Source of the DNA: Nymphaea colorata | Taxonomy: Eukaryota; Streptophyta; Magnoliopsida; Nymphaeales; Nymphaeaceae | Length of the DNA: 64,000 nucleotides | Direction: 5' to 3' | Assembly: GCF_008831285.2 (NCBI RefSeq) | Contig: NC_045143.1 | Coordinates: 7,759,503-7,823,502, forward strand | Shown here: in pieces, positions 43,521 through 57,034 of the stretch | How positions within the stretch are numbered: position 1 is the first letter of the stretch | Layout of the letters: every line of letters begins with the position of its first letter | Made by a program: the position numbers and the translations under genes | Notes under the pieces: model-generated | What the model saw: only the letters and a program-made list of their open reading frames with translations | Databases searched by the model: none | Told to the model about the DNA's origin: nothing

Positions 43521-44210
43521 GCACATTGATAGTAGAGAAAAATATGGAGTAGTCGGTTTGAGATAGAGATGGAGTCTTATATCTATGACATGTTTTTTTT
43601 TTCTTCTTCACTAAGAGTGAAATTCGGTAAGAATAACATTAATACGTGACACCATATTTTTATTTCAAAAAACATTGATGTGATCATGTCCATTTGTATT
43701 TCTCAATTTATAAACGAATTGTAAACAATATTACGCACTGATAGTAGAGAAAAGTATGGATCGTAGTTAGTTTGAGATAGAGATGGAGTCCTATGTATAA
43801 CTCCTCATATGTTTTTTTTTCCCTCTTGCTCACTATGAGAGAATTTGGTAAGAATAATACTAATGTCCTTTGAATACTTGCACCATATCTTTATTCAGAA
43901 AACATTGGTGTGATCATGTCCATTTTTATTTCACAATTTATAAACGAATTATACAATAGTAGAGAATATTGTGCATTGATAGTAGAGAAAAGTATGGACC
44001 GTAGTTGGTTTGAGATGGATATGGGGTCTTATGTATAAACTTGATATGTTCTTTTCTCTTGCTCACTAAGAGGGTGTTTGGTAAGAATAACATTAATTTT
44101 CCCTTTGAATACATGACATCATTTTTTTATTTCAAAAAACATTAAGAGGGTGTTATCGATCATGCCCATTTTTATTTCTCAATCTATAAACGAATTATAC
44201 AATAGTAAAA
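43521..44210. repeat. Three-copy tandem repeat, unit about 215-240 bp
   Basis: The units start near 43521, 43735 and 43971 at GCA(C/T)TGATAGTAGAGAAAA. Each continues with AGTATGGA ... GTTTGAGATAGAGATGGAGT, GGTAAGAATAACATTAAT and CATGTCCATTTTTATTTC ... TATAAACGAATT. The units differ by point changes and small indels, with the third the most diverged. No coding content was seen. Possibly the core of a minisatellite or an internally repeated transposon. Confidence 0.85.
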
Positions 44211-45186
44211 AATATTTCCTGAAATAAGAAAATGGTTTTTTAATGATGCGGTGATAAAGAGGTGCTTTAAGAGAACAATGCTGTTCTGATGAAACGTTCT
44301 CTAAAAATCTTTCTACTGGTTAAGTTTAGCTTTGTGACAAGGGATGTATTTTTTGGGCATTGAATCTTAGTGATCATTCTTCAACCTTCCTAATGATCAG
44401 GAATACAAAGTCCTTGTCTTAAACACATTTACGTCAACTTGTATTGTAAATCATATGCATAGATCCAAAAAACTGCTAATGCTTGCCTGTTACTGCTGAT
44501 GATAAAACTATGGTTTAACTTTTAGTCATAAATAAAATATCTTTCTAAAACAAAACTTGCATTCGACCGGAGCAAGAAATTTCTGACTGAGGGTCAGTAG
44601 TACTTAAAGTTTAGTTTATTTAAGGGGCAGCTACATGTAAATGGAAAAAACAGCCCAGAGCCATCAAATATCAATATAGAAATAAGCAGTCTTGTTGCTT
44701 CTATGTGGGCAACTGCATTCTTGTATTGGAAACCAAAATCTTACCCTATTATGGATCTCAGAACATACCCAAACCTAGAACAACCCTACTGCGTAAAACA
44801 AAGATCATGAAGCCAGATCCAAGTGGACCAAGAATCTGCAACTGATCTGCCCTCCGTGTTCTTCATTTCTCTGGAGTTATATCTCCCATTTCTAGTTGGT
44901 CCTGCTCTATGGACTCGTGCAACTTGATTCCATCTTAGAGTGGATTTGGCATCATTTGATGTGTGACCGAGTTGAAGAATCAGAATATTTTCAGTTGAAG
45001 AATCAGAATATTTTCTCAAAGTTGACAAACTTTAATGATATGCATGGCATCATAACAAAGTCCTTAAACTCGAGAGTAGTCAGCGTCATTTTTCAACTTT
45101 CCACTGTTTCGCAAGAAGCTTTCAGACATCAAATTCCAGTTACATGATCAAGTTTTACTTGGCACCAGTATTTTCTACTCACTCAC

Positions 45187-45259
<73 letters not shown>

Positions 45260-47809
45260 GTTCTGAAGTCAACTGCCACTTGTGAATGGATTCATTTCAT
45301 GTGGAATAATCGACAGTCAATGACAGTTGACAAGCAAACAGGCTGAAGACAGCTTGACAAGATAGTCAATAAGCGGATGCTCCATGAACCGATGTCAGTA
45401 AAGTTACTTACCCACTTGCAAAACACCCAAAGTGGGGTGGCCTCTTCGTAGTTGCTGGCTGACCTTCTGCTAACATTTTTACAACTGATGAATGGTAGAG
45501 GTGAATGGAACAACATGTGGTAAATGCATACCTTTTAGCTTGGCAGTTCCTACATATTGAAGAAAATGGCGGTGCATATTTTATCAAGAAAAAAAGGTAA
45601 TCCCAAAGTGTGGACTGCAAGTTTTCCTTCAATTCAGAAACTTCTATTGCCTTAGAGTTAGATTGGCAAGGAGAACAGTTTGTAATTGTTTTATGAATAT
45701 GACCTAAAGATTTCACACAATGATTTTTAAGGCGTTTCATGAATTTGCTCTAATCTTTGATCTATATTTATGAAACAGTTAAATACCGTTCTATTTGTCA
45801 AATGGAACTGTTGAGAAGTGATACGGGGCCTTGATGAGCATAAGCACACATCTGTTGCACATATATACAGTACACCATGGTTTAAAAACTACTGTTTTGT
45901 GATTGACTCTGGCCTCATTTATGTTACTTAGTCTGGGTCCCTGATGGTGCATTTAGCAAAGATAAAACAGTATCTGTGGAATTGTAGCTAAAGGTCCACT
46001 TGAAAATGAAGACCAATAATTTGGAGCATCGTGAACTGTGAGTCCTTTTACTTTTAGCAATCAGATATATAGGAATCCACATATATTCGGTGTGCTCGAA
46101 TGTGGAACCATCAAATATGAGAGCTCAAGAACTTTTTGAGTTCTTAGACAACATAAGGTCTGACTTAGAGACCTCAGAAATGCCATAAGAAACCAAAATC
46201 GCAGTCGAAGCCCTTTTTCTTTTCCGAAAAGATTCTTTTAACAATGCGTGATGTGAGCCATCTGATCCAATACTATCAGATGAATGATTCTCATATTCTC
46301 ACAATGCAGGTGCCCTGCAATTTTTTAGGATTAACAAAATGGATGAAGGCTCCATTGGGTTCACACAGAGCAGACCAGAAAATGATGCATAAAACATGGC
46401 GGGGTAGAGTACATTGACAAACCGTTAGTCATCCAAGCACTTCTATCGATGACACTTCTGTCAAGCACTTCCTTACCACCAGAAATTTTTATGGACGCAG
46501 CTTTTCTTGTGATGCAGAGCGCACTCTCCGCTAATGGCACATACCTTCCTCGACAAATATATTAAGTGCAGGTCCTATTTGTCTGCCAATTAATGATGTG
46601 TTAAGAGACTAGTAATTCTGAATGTTTCTTTTTATTTATTTATCTTACAATTTAGGAAGAGTCGGATCAAGGATATAGTTAGCCAGATTTCTATAATGTT
46701 GAGAAGGCAACCGTTGGTAGGAAAGGTTAAATCAAAGCAATCAAGCATCGCACTCTCAAAAACAATGGGAGAGTAGAAGAGTTATGTAGCACAGAAGGAA
46801 ATTTCAAAATTTCCATTCTTTTGATGAGTGGTACTTGAATTAAGAACCTAACTGTTCTAAAAAAGACACCGGAACAAAAATATCTGCACTGGTTTTTGGT
46901 TCAGTTGCCTGCATATTTGTTTTTCTGAAGATTTGAAAGAACTATAGGATTTCAACGATTCAACATTTTCCGCACAGTTGTTCTGGTTCACTTGGTTCAT
47001 TTTCCTCCTTGTATCTGCCTGAAGAACTCAATAATTCAAAATGTTCCTATTACAAACATTCGTACTGCGAGCACATAAATCACTAGCTATATACGCCGTA
47101 CTGTTTCCGGCTTCGTCACCAGAAAGCATAAAAAGTGAAAGCTAAAGATTCAGTCCTCAAAAAGGATCTGAATTTTTCCGATGGTGCTCGCTTTCATTTA
47201 CCTACTGAAAAAGTAATGAACCAATGTATTACATTTTTTAATTATTTGCACCGTCAACACAAACTAAAAGCCATTTGGTTCCTTCCTATATTTTTCTTGT
47301 GATTAGATGCTCATTGACTCCACTGGTACCATCGGTTTTCTTTTCCAATTTAGAAATAGCAACAGGGCCCCTATGCCTAAAAGATACTACACTACAGCCT
47401 ATCAGCATGGCCTGTAAGAATTATTCTATTCTGGAAATCAGAGTGCAGCAATAATAGCCATGGATAGTCGAAGAATCTGGATTTCTCCATGTTTCATCAA
47501 TTAGAAGTACATATTTATAGACACAATTAAGCATAAAAATGATTAACTTGGGTGTTCAGGACATATTTGTAGGCTTTCATACTCTCAAATAAAGAAATAT
47601 TTGGAGATTGGTGCAGACGAGTCCATGAACGTCGATTCGTCTCCAAGCCACTGAATTAGATGTGTTTCGTAAGTTTTCTTGTATTAGACATTGCCAAGGA
47701 ACGTCTGTCGCCATGTTGAGCACTCGGACACTAGAATTGGTGAAAATGATAATCTTTGAAGCGTAGCCACAAATATCACTTTGGGGCTTTAAATGCCGAG
47801 GTTTGACAT
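44211..47809. other. Intergenic, no recognised gene
   Basis: Single-copy-looking AT-rich DNA with frames under 111 codons on both strands (for example 45408-45740 minus, 44786-45028 minus), none with a motif I recognise. Contains the microsatellite at 45190. Confidence 0.45.
45190..45260. repeat. Compound microsatellite (TC)n-(TA)n
   Basis: About 14 TC units pass directly into TA units interrupted once by CATA. This is the reverse complement of the TA-then-GA arrangement seen at 2811, 3281 and 6789. Confidence 0.95.
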
Positions 47810-48276
47810 TAGTGTTGCACAACTGCACAACGAGCCCGAGTCAACTCGGGATTGACTCGAACTCACTCAAAAAAACTAGGCTTATGCTCGACTCGTTTAT
47901 AAACTAGTCGAGTTCGAGCTTACAAATATACTCAAAACGATAAATGAGTCAAGTTCGAGTTTCAAGAACTTGACTCGTTTATACTTGACTCGACTCACAT
48001 CAGTACTTTATATAATATTGCCAAAACTAGTTCACCGAATCACTGACTTTAACTTTAAAGATAGAAACAAATTTTTACAAGTTACATGAGTTAAACTAGT
48101 TACACTAGTTAACACTTGCACGACTTAAATGAGTTAATGCTTACACGAGTTGACACTTAAATGAGTTAAATGAATTGAGTTTGAACTCGATTTTGTATAG
48201 TCGAGTCTAGCTCAAGGTTGCTACAAGGAGCTCGACTCGAGTTTGAGCCGAGCTCGCCGAGCTCGAGCTAAAGGTT
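47810..48276 (-). mobile_element. CTCGAG-rich hAT-like element (copy 2, reversed)
   Basis: It shares the AACTCGTTTA, CTCGAGTTTGAGCCGAGCTC and GTAAGCATTAACTCATTT-type motifs with 5682-6209, in the opposite orientation. It starts TAGTGTTGCACAAC and has a second partial ACGAGCCCGAG edge inside. The right end is not sharply defined and no target duplication could be paired. Non-coding. Confidence 0.5.
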
Positions 48277-49225
48277 AAAGTTGGTTTTGCGTTGAAAAAA
48301 AAAGAGAAAACTTCAGCAAATTTTAAAATAATTTAATGTTTGGACAAGAAAAAGAAAGGCTAAAATATTAAAAAATGAAATGCAAAAAAAAATGAAAATA
48401 AAAATCTGGTAAGTAAAAACTGCTAAAAACACAAAATTAGGAAAAATGAAAAAAAGGAAAAACACGAATAAAATGCATTTTTTAACATTTTAGATGTTTA
48501 AAAAAAAAACGTGTTTTCTTTTTCATGTTGTAGTCAGCCAATCAGTTTTTAACATTTTAGATGCATTTTTTTTAAAAAAATAATAAGTGTTTTATGTGGC
48601 TATGCTTCGTAGATTTTCCTGCATTATTGGCTTTTCCTTTCGCGCTGAGCACGTGAAACTCATTCAAATAATTGATAGGCAGGCTGCTTCCCATAAGATA
48701 TGCACGTCTCTTTCTTATCCTCATTAGATCTTTATGCAGAATCCTCCAAGGCTTTTGCCTGTCCAATGATCAACCACATATTTTTTTCTGGGTAGGCCAA
48801 AGATGAACGTCCCTAGATCCACATATCACACGTTGCCAGGAACTCTCTTGGCGAGGCCGGTAGTACTGTCCGGAATTCGGACCATGGGCATTCAAGATTG
48901 AACGCTTTTTAGTTTTTATGCAGTTCAACATAAGATTATCAGGCTCTGATGGACATAAAAAAGGAGTTCTCTAACTCAAATGCAATTTGGAGTTCCACTA
49001 AGAAATTCTGTAAAACCGAACTAGTTTCTATAAGTCAAAGTTACCATGCATTAGTAAGAACGAACCTCTCACTCACCGGAAAAGTTAACATGCATTAACT
49101 GCCACCTTTGGCCGCCGACGGAACCAAAAGTTCCAGATGGTCGGGTATATAAATGCAATACAAGCGAAGAAAGGGGCAGCACTTCACTAGCAGAAAAAGG
49201 AGCCAAAGTCTCCTGCAAGTCTCTC
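48277..49225. other. Intergenic, A-rich, no recognised gene
   Basis: Extended A-runs at 48290-48590, then ordinary intergenic sequence. Nothing recognisable. Confidence 0.5.
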
Positions 49226-49612
49226 CAAGGATGTCAATATAGAAAATTTCAATAGAATGTCTGAACGGTTTGTTTCAAAAAAATTCAAGAAAAATTACTA
49301 TCCGACTAAGAAACCCGATCGAATTCGGGTTTAGGAAAAGACATCCAATTGGATTCAGATTTGAATATACATAAATGTTGGATCAAATTAGGATTCAAAT
49401 TTAATTTTAAATAAATATCATAATCTAATTTTCTTCCATTTTGAAAACCGGTCAGATTCAGTTTAAAAATCAGATTCCAAACATATTTGGAATATGAAAT
49501 TGGATTTCAGTTTCATATGACTTTCCTTTATTCATATTTGAATCCAAATTTAAATACATGAATATCTAAAAAAACAGGTATGAATAAATGTATATCTGAT
49601 TCAAATATGATC
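49226..49612 (+). mobile_element. TIR element, GGATGTCAA family (copy 1)
   Basis: It begins AAGGATGTCAATATAG and has the family's interior of GATTCGGATTTAG / ATCCAATTGGATTCAGATTT motifs and ATATCTGATTCAAATATG near its end, finishing at a degraded TGATCCCA. Same orientation as the copy at 54892. The left terminus is mutated and no target duplication was scored. Confidence 0.55.
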
Positions 49613-50266
49613 CCACTGAATTCCTCAACAAATCCAACAACCACAACCTCATGACGTAGCCAAAGGAATGCCCGCACCTGTAAATTAGCCAGTCAAATGA
49701 ACAATTTTTTCAGGATAGGAGATTAAAAAAAAAAAACGAAACCTTTTATTGACGTTAGAAAATAACCCGTCATTAAAAGCACCTGCCACCAAATGTTAGC
49801 TATATCTTGGCTTGATGGTGTTCATTGACGTAGAAAGCTTTTACATCACTGATGCTATGGTCTTCAGTGACGTAGAAGTGCATTGCATCAGTGATTGGTG
49901 GTCTTTAGTGACACAAAACTTTACAGACACTCGTGGAAGTAACATAAAAGTGCATACTTTTTTTACTCGAACTTGGATATATGCACAAGCTCTTGTAAAT
50001 GCCAATTACCCCCAAAATTGAGGTAAGGACCCAACACAAGTGGGCCAAGGGTACACTTGGCCTTTTCTTAAAGGCCGTGCACCTGTGACGAGTCAGAATC
50101 ATCAAAGACTGCAGATTGCACCAAGTTTTGCAAACTTATGAATAGAGGCAATGGAGCCTCTCACGATATATTGAGAAAACGATAGAGAAAATATATTACT
50201 ATGGATGTAGAGCACTCCTCTATCAGTCAAACCATGTAAAACCTTGGTGCCTTCAGTTCTTCTTTA
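49613..50266. other. Probable 5' LTR remnant region of the copia relic
   Basis: The sequence just before the primer-binding-like site at 50267 should be LTR if the copia reading is right. It contains TACATCACTGATGCTATGGT- and TACTATGGATGTAGAGC-type sequence but no clear LTR start. Its left boundary is unknown. Confidence 0.3.
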
Positions 50267-52560
50267 TGGTATCAAAGCTCAAGATTTGAGGACTGCAGTA
50301 AGTCATTACACTGTAGATCTTGGTAGACAATAACAGCAATGGCATAACCATGTCTGCTAACATCAATACTTCATTGAATTCACACCAAAATACAGGTCAG
50401 ATCCTTTGGTTCTTCATGCTCCCACAAACTTGAAATATCTTCATTTTGTTAACCTTGCATCCGCTAATCATGTTATTTGGAAATTAATCACAGTTCATCC
50501 CTCTTCTGAAAAGCTATAATTTGATGAGCTTTATGGTAAACACCATTATTTACCTCAATGGATAGACGAAAAAGACATAATAGAAGCCGTAACTCTTGAA
50601 GTTTGACGAATGGAATAGATTGGATCAACTTTTATTAAGTTGGATATTTTCATTTCTTACTGATCTTGTACACAACCAACTAGTAGGATTTTCTGCTTCA
50701 TATTTTGAATGCTCTCAAAAAAAAAAAAAATGCTGCCTGATCGATGGCTTCGATCGAACAACTTAAAAAAGCCAACTTTAAAATTTAATAAAAAGTTCCA
50801 AAACTGTTTTAGGATGTTCGTATAGAGAAGAATCTCTTGCATGCTCATCAATTGGCCAGTCGAGGAAGATGATCTCATTACATATTGTCTGGCTTTTCAA
50901 CTAGCATGTATGAGTCATTTGGCACCCCAAAACACCAAAAGGAGGCCATGTGCCCTATAGAGATGAGGGTTGGGCAGGGTTTTTTGTTTTCTCCCTGGTA
51001 GTGGAAATCCCTGCTCACTTGGAGTATAGGTCCTTTAGAACTTCTCTTACCATTAGACTCGAATCAATCATCGCCGTAGAGGATTTCCTTGCTATACTGC
51101 AACACAACTTGATGAAGTAGACAATTTGTATACAGAAAAGCCTACGACAAACTTTGCATCAAAAAATCAGAGCAAATGCAGTAATCAGTTTTATAATAGC
51201 AGAGTGCATGGTGAACCATAAGATAGAACTAGCAGAAATCAGATATGGTAATGTTATGCATGTGGAAATAACGGTCATATTGCTGCTAATTGTCGTACAA
51301 TTGTCAAGCATGTTAGCAGTCTGGCCATGGAGCATCAAAATGCAAGGTTTACATGTTCTCAAAAGAATGATCAACAGACCGCTATTGAGGCTAATGTATG
51401 ACTCCTTTTCATCTGTAGGGGGATGGTATCCCAACCTCGGCGCCAAACACCATGTGACACCCGATTACTTCAAATATTCTATCTCCTCAACCAAATTACA
51501 ATGAAGGTGATCGAGTTCAAATTAGTAATGGACAAGGTTTGAATATAAAACATGTTGGCACAACAGTTTTTTACTCATTTTGATTTTATGTTTGATATGA
51601 AAAAAAAATTACATGCGCCAACTATTATTAAAATTAATCCTTGAGTTTCACCCACAGCTTTGTTATGTTAAGGATGTCACAACAAGGCACGTTCTTCTTG
51701 CCTAAGAGCTGAGGCATAGCTGGTCCCATGTAAAAGGCATGTAGCTTGTTCGACTCTCATGAATGCTATTCTTTTGGACCGTAAAAAGTGAGATTGCGAA
51801 ACTCAGCCACCCAGGTACCCAGATGCAGAGAGAATGGAGGACCTTTGTTTTGAAGCAGAGAGAATGGAGGACCTGTGTTTTCAATGCAGTGAGCCTGTTC
51901 TATACAAGTTTCATCTTGGAGATCTCAAGCATGAATCAGCCATACTGGTTGGAAAAAGAGCTTCACATTAACAGTGAGACGAACATCTTGGGCACTCTCA
52001 TGGAAACTGTTCAACACATCATCCACATACAATGTCTTCTTGTATTTCTCTACAAATTTGATGGGATATGTGAAGCATGTCACATGGACAAAAGTCATTC
52101 TTTGCCATTTCCTGCTTCAAATCACAAAATAGATGGGCCGTTGGACCTTGCTTTCTTTGATGTGTGGGGTTCTGCCCCTGTGGCGTCTTTACATGATTAC
52201 TTTTATTACACCAACTTTGTAAAGACTTTCATCCATAGGTTTACTTAGCTGTTTGTTATGCAGCACACATAAGAAATTTTAGCTATTGCCAAAAACTTTG
52301 AAGAACTTGTTGGGAGACATTAAAGCCTTTCAAAGAGATTGAAGAGGAAAATATGGGCCTCTGTCAGCATATTTGAAGTTTTGGGGAGCTGCCCCATATT
52401 TCTTGCCCTCATACTCGCCAACAAAATGGAAAAGATGAAAGGAAATGCAACTGCACATATACCAATATGAATATGGACATGCATACTATTCACCACAATT
52501 GGCATGAATCGGCAACTAAATTGATTTGATTCAGTCACCGATTCAAGAATGCCTACGTAT
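50267..52560 (+). pseudogene. Ty1/copia retrotransposon relic (gag-protease-integrase)
   Basis: TGGTATCAAAGCT at 50267 closely resembles the initiator-Met-tRNA primer-binding site (TGGTATCAGAGC). Downstream on the plus strand, in broken frames: a gag zinc knuckle CYACGNNGHIAANC near 51255-51295 (CX2CX4HX4C); a protease-like WYPNLGAKHHVTPD near 51425-51465, in which the family's SGA-type catalytic motif reads LGA with the Asp lost; the pre-integrase/integrase segment CEACHMDKSHSLPFPASNHK, then DGPLDLAFFDVWGSAPV (51760-52248 frame); and an HISCPHTRQQNGK integrase motif near 52390-52430. Multiple stops and frameshifts show it is dead. Reverse transcriptase and RNase H were not found, so the element is 3'-truncated. 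Confidence 0.8.
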
Positions 52561-54358
52561 CAGTTTCAAAATATGATTTTATATTATTTAATTTATTTTT
52601 TATATACTATTTCGTCTTTTTCCAGAAAATGATTTTTAAATATTTCTTGATGATTTACTGTACTGCCGATTGGGTCGGATGAACTGGTAAATTAGCTAGC
52701 GCAAAAGGATCTTCATGACATTGTTGCATACACACAACTTGGACGCGCAATAATACCATTAAATTAGCATTTATGCATATCAGATCCGTTCATGCATATC
52801 TGATCTTCACAGGAAACAAAGTAACCATTTTATTTTTTTTGGAATTTCTAATAACATGCATTTCTGGATCTGGCGGAACTCTTGGCTACATGCTCGACTT
52901 CTGGTGGCAGAGATGACAAAAATGCCCTTAAAAAAAGACAAAAAGGAATCGCCTGATAAGAAAACAAAACGGGGTAAAGAGAGCTGTTTCCCATTTTGCC
53001 CTGGGCAAACCTGTTCGACCTTGAGCACTCTAGGATCTGACAAGAGGAAGTCTTTGATAGACCGCTCGATTAGATCGTATCCGAGCCTCCTATATATATC
53101 CAGTCCTTATACAGACAGGGAGACACTAGTCCGCGTTCTGCAAGAAGGCCACATGATATGTGGATCATCTTTTGTCTACTTGCAAGGGGGCTCCATGGAC
53201 TTACCGCTGTCCTGTTCTTTGGCTGGATTCCGGCCGCTCTTTTTAAATCAACCGCGGAGCCGAGGGGCACTAGTGGCGGAGTTAGAAAAATTGGCTGGAA
53301 GAAAGGCACTCGTTTAAAAATACACACACAATGCCCATTTAAAAACAAAGAAATTTTCAAAAACGGGGGTGCGGCGGCCGGAAGGCCATATGCCCCCACT
53401 CTCTCCAAAAATGTTGGGAAAATAAAATTTTATTGTTATAATTTTGAAAAATTTTCATTTGGCCTTTAGTCCATGTGAAAATTTTGAAAAATATAAGTAA
53501 GCTCCCAAAACAAAATTTCTACCTCCTCCCCTAACCATATGAATGGAACTGTGCAAGCAAATTGTTCTAAGTTATTATATGTATAAGGAAAGCATCAGAG
53601 ATGGATGTATATTTCAAAACTTATAGGAGATCAGAAGCAACAGTTCATAAACTTCTGTGAATTATGAATTCCAATAATGTTTTCTTCTTTTTTTCATGCA
53701 TAGAGATTGAGATTTGCAGAGGCCATCTGTCGCCGGCCGTATGCGTGGAACGACTCATAGAATCTGCGATATCGGACGGCCAAATCCATGGATTCATTTT
53801 CAAAATGTTTGCTTCAATATGGAGGGCATCTCCTTTCGGTTTCTTTAAGCTACAGCCATCAGAGGTTTCCTTTTGTCATTTGATTTCTTGTTCCCTGTTG
53901 GCGCCCAGAGATTTTCACTCCGTCATTTTTTGGCAAATGCATACATGGTTGCCATGCTTTTTGCAATATATGTTTCTAAAAACACCATGTTTTTGTTGGA
54001 AGCATCGTTTCGTAATGTCTAGCGTTTGATTGTTAGATTTAGAAATAATATGCATATTCGCCCTATGCTTTCTCAACAAAAAATGTGGTGTTTCTTGAGC
54101 ATGTGGTACAGGAACCAAGTATTTCAAGAACACAATATCCTTTTTGTATAAGGCTCCCTCTTAAGTACCTCTTTGTATCATTTAGATGGCTCTCAATTGC
54201 TACAAATTTATTCTACTGCTATCAGAGGCAACCCAACTCTTAGTCATTTTAGGAGTCGCGATTCAAATCGATCCCTTGAATGTATGGCCACAATTCCTAG
54301 AGATTTGTCATGCTTTGGCATGTGTAAGTTGGTGATCATATCCTAAGAAGCTCATATT
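52561..54358. other. Intergenic, no recognised gene
   Basis: It holds frames of up to 153 codons (52856-53317) overlapped by a minus-strand frame of similar length, with no recognisable motif. A segment near 53990-54100 (TAGCGTTTGATTGTTAGATT ...) resembles 63303-63385 and so belongs to a dispersed repeat. Confidence 0.4.
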
Positions 54359-54720
54359 TAGGAATGTCAATTATCGAATTTGAATCAGATGTTCACATGT
54401 TCGGATTCAAGTTCTAATGAAGAAAAGTCATATCCAAAATATCAATCTGTTATTTGAATTCACATCTAAATCCAAATCTGAATTTTAAACTGAATCCGGC
54501 TTACTTTCTAAATGAGATGGCATTGGGCATATGATATTTTATTTAAAGTTAAATCCAAATCTTATCAGATATTTATGCATATCTGAATCCAAATATCAAC
54601 CCGAGTTGTCAGTTCTTAAATCTGATTCTAATCTGATTCTTTAATCAGATATCAATTTTTTTTTTCATATCCAATTTTTTCAGAATAGTCTGATCCAAGT
54701 CATATATATTGACATCCCTA
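54359..54720 (-). mobile_element. TIR element, GGATGTCAA family (copy 2)
   Basis: It begins TAGGAATGTCAATTATC and ends ATATATTGACATCCCTA, giving a clear terminal inverted repeat of about 12 bp. The interior has the family's alternating AATCC/GGATT motifs. The flanks ctcatatt and cttgtacc match at 4 of 8, with all mismatches being transitions. Opposite orientation to the copy at 54892, only about 170 bp away. Confidence 0.75.
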
Positions 54721-54891
54721 CTTGTACCATGGCAGATGAAGGGCAATCAAATGCCTTACATTGATAATGTCTAACCAATGCTTGTGGGCAATCTACTTAC
54801 ATATTTCTTAACCCAAACATAATCTCGTAATTAATAAACTCATGGTTCATTTTCTTACTTTTGCAAGTAATAAGCTAAGGGAGCTTGTGAG

Positions 54892-55323
54892 TAGGAATGT
54901 CAATATATCTGATTTGAATAGGATATCCGACCAAATCGATCTAAAAAAATCAGATATGAAAAAAAAATTAATATCCGATTAAGAAATCAGACCATATTCT
55001 AATTTAATAAATGGTATCTAATCGGATTCGGATTCAGATATACATAAATATCCAATCAGATTCGGATCAGATTCATTTTTAGACAAATGTCATGTACCTA
55101 ATGCTATTAAATTTTGAAAATTGGCAAAATCCTGTTCAAAATTTGGATTCAGATTCGGATATAAATATAAAAACAGGATTTGGATCAGATTCAGATTGTA
55201 AAATTGGATTTTGGATTCGGATTCAGACATGACTTTTTTTTTTGTTCGAATTCGAATCTGAACATGTAAATATCTGAAAAAGCGGATATGATTAAAGACA
55301 TATCCGATCTGTTGACATCCCTA
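54892..55323 (+). mobile_element. TIR element, GGATGTCAA family (copy 3, best termini)
   Basis: The 432-bp element opens TAGGAATGTCAATATATC and closes GTTGACATCCCTA. A perfect 7-bp direct repeat, ttgtgag, flanks it at 54885-54891 and 55324-55330 (an eighth base is one mismatch), as expected for a hAT-type 8-bp target duplication. The interior is rich in GATTCGGATTCAGAT repeats and encodes nothing. Confidence 0.85.
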
Positions 55324-56952
55324 TTGTGAGCGGTCCCATGAACTAATTCGCCTTATATGGACTGACCCAAGATGAGCAACTATGCTGATCTATGCAAAGT
55401 TAAAAAAAAAAATGGCTTACTCATCTTCCAATAATCTTGTGGACATTTCTGAAAAGCAGAAAGGCACAAATCTAACAAGCTATTGTGCCAGGGAACGCTA
55501 TCTGCAACCAAGAATTAGTGATGACATTGCTCTTTCCAATAACCAAAGTGGAGTTGACCGCACCAAAACCATATCCAAGAGGAACAGCAGAAAGATGCTT
55601 GGCTCCAAAAAAGTTTACATATATCAGGCCTTTTGACTATGTCCTTCTAAGTGTCCCCACATCAAAATAATATGTGCGCATTATGTAATGGAGAGTTTAG
55701 GTTGGTGAGCTATGCATATCTCACCACGGCCACAATTTTCTCCATTGGTGTTGGTGGATGATCATGCTTGCTTTTGTACGTATGTTGTGACTTAATCATA
55801 CGGGTACTTTTTCATTTTATATCTTATGTGAAATACAAGTTGTACTAGAGTTCAAATCTATTCAATCAACAAATTAAATTGCAAATTTGTACTAGAGTTC
55901 AAATCTGATTCAATCAGCAAATTAAATTGCAGGTTGGAGTGGACATTGGATAGCTAAACTTAGTATATAGCTAAACTTAGTAAAACACGTATGAATTAGA
56001 AACCTCGTTATATGTGCCATACTACTGCACCATTTTTTGTTCGTCAGTATAATTAATGACTAAAATACCCGTCTCTAGGAATTATACATGTTTATGGTAA
56101 ACAAATGTTTATTTTCCAGGTAAGTAGAAGGATGTGTATTTCATCTTAATGTTTGTTCGGCTGAGAACGGAAACCTCCACCCTTCCCTACATCTGGTGCA
56201 GTACTTACTAGACCTGTTCTTAGTGCCTCCACCTCACAACCGACTATTCTTGAACTTGCAAGAAGACATTATCAACGGAGATTAGTGACCTACCAGTCTT
56301 TACCTTGTCCCACTCTTTACCTTGTCCCTTGTACCAATCTCTTCTGTCAATGTCTTTCTTTTCAATTTGAAAAAAAGAAGGCAAGTGCTAGAGACTGTGA
56401 CTGATTTAGGTACTCCCAAGCTTCAGGTAATCGTATATGCTTATAACATTGCCTTTTTTTCTAATCGAAAAAAAGTGCTAGATACTGTTGAGTCTGTGGC
56501 TGATTTAGCTGTTCCCAAGCTGCAGTAAGTGCATATACTTGTAACATCAGATCGGGAATTAATGTTGATCGTTGCAAAAAAAATCCATGAGAAAGAAGAA
56601 CTCGCAAACAAAATTACACAGTTATTTTGATCGTCTTGATTAATTGATGCAATCTTTTGTGGGTTCGCCAAAATCAGGGTGGCCGCCGGTCAATATAATT
56701 TCATTCTTCGGCATGTTATGTAAACATACTCTATAATATGTCATATAACTATATTATATGGCATATGACCAAAGAAAAGAATGGAGAAACTTCACGGGTA
56801 TAGAAATTAAGTTTAAAAAAATGCTACGGAAGTCGGGCTTGTCAGCAAATATGTGCGGCCTGTGAACCGCATGCTGTCATAAGAAGATCCCGTGATCGTA
56901 ACTCCATTATTCTTTTCCTTCTAGAGAGAGAGAAAGAGAGAGAGAGTACAAC
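55324..56952. other. Intergenic DNA upstream of the pectin methylesterase gene
   Basis: No gene was recognised. A local duplication is visible at 55840-55935 (TTGTACTAGAGTTCAAATCT twice). GA-rich sequence at 56923-56947 lies just before the TATA-like box. Confidence 0.5.
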
Positions 56953-56961
56953 TTTAAATAG
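56953..56961 (+). promoter_or_regulatory. Candidate TATA box of the pectin methylesterase gene
   Basis: TTTAAATAG lies 82 bp upstream of the ATG at 57035, directly after a GAGAGA tract. This predicts a start near 56985 and a leader of about 50 nt. Motif match only. Confidence 0.5.
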
Positions 56962-57034
56962 AGCACCAACAAACTCCCTTCCACCTTTTACCTACACCTT
57001 CAAGCGCTACAAGCTTCTGCCCTCCATAATAATT

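Noticed and set aside
44786-45740. Minus-strand frames of 80 and 110 codons as a possible gene
   Set aside because: No recognisable domain, no phase-compatible exon joining seen, and overlapping frames of equal quality on the other strand.
52856-53469. Plus-strand frames of 153 and 103 codons
   Set aside because: They overlap each other and a similar minus-strand frame, with low-complexity lysine stretches and no family motif.
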